Source: Gracilaria caudata (Eukaryota > Rhodophyta > Florideophyceae > Gracilariales > Gracilariaceae). Taken from it: a stretch of 27,336 bases of DNA. The translations under genes and the position numbers were made by a program. The stretch is from assembly GCA_030374735.1 (NCBI GenBank), contig JASCIV010000268.1, forward strand, positions 1 through 27,336. The letters run 5' to 3'. Under the pieces are notes generated by a model. It ran no database searches, was not told where the DNA came from, and saw only the letters and a list, made by a program, of their open reading frames with translations. Positions 24,971 to 27,336 of the stretch are shown piece after piece. How positions within the stretch are numbered: the first letter of the stretch is position 1; every line of letters begins with the position of its first letter.

Positions 24971-26764
24971 TTACACAATTCGGAATGTGTCCGGGATCAA
25001 AGACACCTCGTTTCCAAATTCCACGGCCTCCCCGGACGCGTTTGAAGTAACACCGGCCACTGTCACTGGTGCATATGTGTTCTTGCTGGAGAAAGACACG
25101 TTGATTGGGAAGAAAGCGTTTGCATCCACTGCTCCAGTGGAAAACTCCAAAGATCCCTGGGAATTGCTTTGGTCAATAATTGCCAATCGCCATTCGACGC
25201 TTTGAGACCTTGCATTGTACACAAACTCTCCATCGCACTGGCTAACGGTTGGCTGACTGCTTGAACCGATCGGTATTGAAATCACGACATCCCTCAGTTC
25301 TTTGTTAGCACCGAGTTCGTATTCTATATTCACAACGGACTCACTGCCACTATCACTCGGCCAACAGTTAATGAGAAGTGGTGCCATGCTTTCATCCTTC
25401 GATACGAGACGCCAGCGCAACACACCGAGTGGATTCCCAGTCGGGAATGGTCGGTTAGGGTCCTTTAGACCGATTAGCTTCTGTGTAGAGAATAACGTTC
25501 TGTCAACGTTGGGGTGGGTTCTGAACTGAATACCCTTCGAATCGGCATCTCCGACATCAACTTGTAATCGGATGGCAGCCTTTGAAGAGTCAGTAATACG
25601 CAACATTAGATCTCCCTTGACTTCCATGGTTTGAATGCCCCCGTCACGCGATACAATGAGGTTCAGCTTTTCAATTGTAGACAAATGTACTGCCTGAGTA
25701 GGTGGAACATAGGCAGCAGCGGCGGCGGCAGCAGCATGTGCCCCTTTAACACGCGCAACAGGTGCATCAACCACTTCTCCCTCCGCACGCAAAGATTCGA
25801 ACAAAGAGTCTTGGGTCTTGGCTTTTCCAAGAGACATGCCCTTCTTCGCGGACGTCCCAGCCACTGGCGGTGGCGCGTTGTTGCTTCGTCCAAACGCAGA
25901 GGACGATGACATTCCCATGCCCATTCCCATACCCATGTTCGATCCCATACCCGTACTAGAACTAATGCTTGACATGCTCATGCCACCGCCCATGCCACCG
26001 CCCATGCCCATGCCACCTCCCATGCCGCTACCCATTCCCCCGCCCATTCCCATAGATGACATGTTCTGTTGTCCGTAGGAATCTGAAGAAATTCCACCAG
26101 AAGCAGCGTAGGCAGCATTAGCTGCAGCCTTGCTCTGAGAAGATGTAAGACCCAAGTCTTGAGCGATGGATCCCATACCACCGGCCTGCAGCATTTTTCC
26201 AAGCTCGTTTCCAATCATGCCGAGGCGATCGTTTCCATCATTTCTCTGACGGCGAATTTCTTCTTCTCTGCGCTTGCGCTCCTGCTTAGCCTCCTCCATC
26301 TTGCTTTCCTGAATCATCTTGACTAGCCTTTCCTCGTGGGAGTACATCTCCTTGAAGGTAGCGATCTGCTGCAAGTCGACGTTGTTTCGTAGACCGCCCC
26401 AGTCAATGACCTCGTCGAAAGAGTAAATGATATCGAAGGCGGCCTCCATGACGGACTCCTCGTCGACAACGCCATATCGCGGTGAATACTCCGGAAGGAT
26501 CTTGCTGAGCAGGCGCAAAGTTTCGAGATCCTCGACTATGTTGGAGTTCTTAGTGGTGATAAGCAGCACGTAGAGCGTCTCAACGGGCTGGTACACATAG
26601 CGAACGCTGTCAGTCTCGACGTAGGTGTGCTGACGATCGGTGTCGACCAACTTGGGAAAACTGGCCAGAAGACCCTCGATTCGGATGCGGCTTATCTCGC
26701 GGTATTGCCTGGAAAGCAGTAGCTTCCCGGACTTGGTGGTTACTGCGGCGCTGAGGACGACCAT
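24971..26764 (-). CDS. ARCN1: coatomer subunit delta (delta-COP)
   Basis: A 597-residue subunit of the COPI coat, which carries cargo from Golgi to ER and within the Golgi. The N-terminal longin-like domain (about 1-140) starts MVVLSAAVTTKSGKLLLSRQ and includes RIRIEGLLASFPKL, VETDSVRYVYQP, LITTKNSNIVEDLETLRLL and ATFKEMYSHEER, all close to animal delta-COP. A charged helix (about 150-180) follows. Next is a low-complexity linker (about 195-300) of Gly-Met repeats, then LFESLRAEGE (321-330), a poly-Ala run and the C-terminal mu-homology domain (about 355-597) ending FGNEVSLIPDTFRIV. The open frame extends 81 codons upstream of the chosen ATG, but that part is Arg/Ala low-complexity and the family begins exactly at MVVLSAAV. 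Length is slightly above the usual 510 because of the linker. The symbol is the animal orthologue name. Confidence 0.96.
   Translation of the reverse strand: MVVLSAAVTTKSGKLLLSRQYREISRIRIEGLLASFPKLVDTDRQHTYVETDSVRYVYQPVETLYVLLITTKNSNIVEDLETLRLLSKILPEYSPRYGVVDEESVMEAAFDIIYSFDEVIDWGGLRNNVDLQQIATFKEMYSHEERLVKMIQESKMEEAKQERKRREEEIRRQRNDGNDRLGMIGNELGKMLQAGGMGSIAQDLGLTSSQSKAAANAAYAASGGISSDSYGQQNMSSMGMGGGMGSGMGGGMGMGGGMGGGMSMSSISSSTGMGSNMGMGMGMGMSSSSAFGRSNNAPPPVAGTSAKKGMSLGKAKTQDSLFESLRAEGEVVDAPVARVKGAHAAAAAAAAYVPPTQAVHLSTIEKLNLIVSRDGGIQTMEVKGDLMLRITDSSKAAIRLQVDVGDADSKGIQFRTHPNVDRTLFSTQKLIGLKDPNRPFPTGNPLGVLRWRLVSKDESMAPLLINCWPSDSGSESVVNIEYELGANKELRDVVISIPIGSSSQPTVSQCDGEFVYNARSQSVEWRLAIIDQSNSQGSLEFSTGAVDANAFFPINVSFSSKNTYAPVTVAGVTSNASGEAVEFGNEVSLIPDTFRIV
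25895..26059 (-). repeat. Gly-Met repeat tract in delta-COP linker
   Basis: Tandem CCCAT/GCCCAT-type units encode GMGGGMG-like repeats (residues about 236-290) between the helix and the mu-homology domain. Animal and plant delta-COP linkers lack such a tract as far as I know. Confidence 0.85.
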
Positions 26765-27336
26765 TTCCGTGAGCGGGCGAGCGCGAGCACGAGCGCGAGC
26801 GCGAAGAGCGACGGGAAAGAAGAGTCCGATGAAAGCCGGAGCGGTCAGGAGAGACCTGCTTCGTGGCGAGTGCGACAGTAGGGGAGCAGAGAACCAGGCG
26901 GCGCATTGGGCACAGCGCGCAAGTGTCAGCTTCGGTGGCCACGTCGCCGCGCGTGTAAAGCAGGTACATGGCCACGTGTCAGGAAGCGGCACGAGGACGC
27001 ACCGCATGACGAATCAATCAACGTCGCGGGCGCGCGCGCGCGTGCGCGCACGGCTGGCGCACGGCTGGCTCGTGGCTCGCGCCAAAGGCTCGCGGCCGCC
27101 ACGCGTACACTATTTGACCACCGCCTAAGCGGCGACGGCCGACGCTGCTTCGCGCCGCAGCACCGCCCCTCGCCCAGCCCACCGCCCCGCTCCGACCCAA
27201 CAGGTCTTCCCGTCGCAGCGGGCTGCCGCTGCTCCCGTCGCGCTTCCCCGGCGCCACGTACCTCTCAAGGCTGACCCCCCCTTTCCCGGTGGTCACTGCT
27301 ATCTCCTCTTCCGCCCCCTCACCCACCCCCTCAACC
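26765..27336. promoter_or_regulatory. delta-COP upstream region with GAGCGC repeats and CG tract
   Basis: GC-rich leader. Repeated GCGAGC units at about 26776-26806 lie just before the delta-COP ATG. A G-box core CACGTG is at 26973-26978, an interrupted alternating CG tract (Z-DNA-prone) at about 27028-27055, and GCGCCAAA (E2F-like half site) near 27080. Pyrimidine-rich sequence fills the right end. No gene is seen up to the window edge; another gene may begin beyond it. Confidence 0.5.

Noticed and set aside
24987..25205. Plus-strand frame opposite the delta-COP 3' end whose translation resembles a minus-strand frame at 20760-21179
   Set aside because: The resemblance is the antisense shadow of the duplicated delta-COP 3' end, reported as a gene fragment, not a gene of its own.
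26765..27007. N-terminal extension of 81 codons on delta-COP
   Set aside because: Low-complexity Arg/Ala sequence in a GAGCGC-repeat leader; the delta-COP family starts at MVVLSAAV, at 26764.

Overview
This window is nuclear DNA of a compact, intron-poor eukaryote. It carries eleven protein-coding genes that I can support: delta-COP, eIF1A, the 60S ribosomal protein L13a, a Wee1-type kinase, a homeodomain protein, a GORAB-type golgin, a ZNG1/CobW GTPase, a vanadium haloperoxidase-like protein, a malectin-domain secreted protein, a three-pass membrane protein and an alpha/beta-hydrolase-like protein. Ten are uninterrupted. The one clear coding intron, in eIF1A, has a GTACGT donor, a perfect TACTAAC branch site and a CAG acceptor. 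About one gene per 2.5 kb, mid-to-high GC, almost no introns, a yeast-like branch site, and secreted malectin and haloperoxidase-fold proteins best fit a unicellular red alga (Porphyridium-like). That assignment is an inference; no plastid or rRNA marker is present.

Layout: 32-610 GORAB-like golgin (+); 859-3114 homeodomain factor (-); 3115-4779 GC-rich divergent spacer; 4780-6999 membrane protein (+); 7000-8989 spacer; 8990-10501 malectin protein (+); 10502-12282 spacer; 12283-13821 haloperoxidase-like protein (+); 13822-14832 spacer ending in a dense cluster of palindromes; 14833-16545 Wee1-like kinase (+); 16896-18245 hydrolase-like protein (-); 19305-20414 ZNG1-type GTPase (-), with decayed gene fragments on both sides; 22057-22653 RPL13a (-), head to head with 23240-24033 eIF1A (+); 24971-26764 delta-COP (-).

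Functional links: two genes act in Golgi/COPI traffic (GORAB, delta-COP), two in translation and share a divergent promoter (RPL13a, eIF1A), and one in cell-cycle control (Wee1). The two secreted-protein genes (malectin, haloperoxidase-like) are neighbours on the same strand and both have a TATA-like box 90-102 bp before the chosen ATG. The housekeeping genes show no obvious TATA box.

The most unusual content is non-coding. (1) Decayed pieces of RPL13a and delta-COP, whose intact copies lie 2-6 kb away, sit on either side of the ZNG1 gene; one site is a chimera of both. (2) A palindromic motif TRCGG-ATT-CCGYA-N-TRCGG occurs twice, at 11478 and 14718, with compensating base changes. (3) Four perfect palindromes lie within 250 bp upstream of the Wee1-like gene. 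(4) The haloperoxidase-like protein keeps its vanadate-binding positions but has serine where the catalytic histidine should be. No transposon, CRISPR array, tRNA or rRNA gene was recognised.
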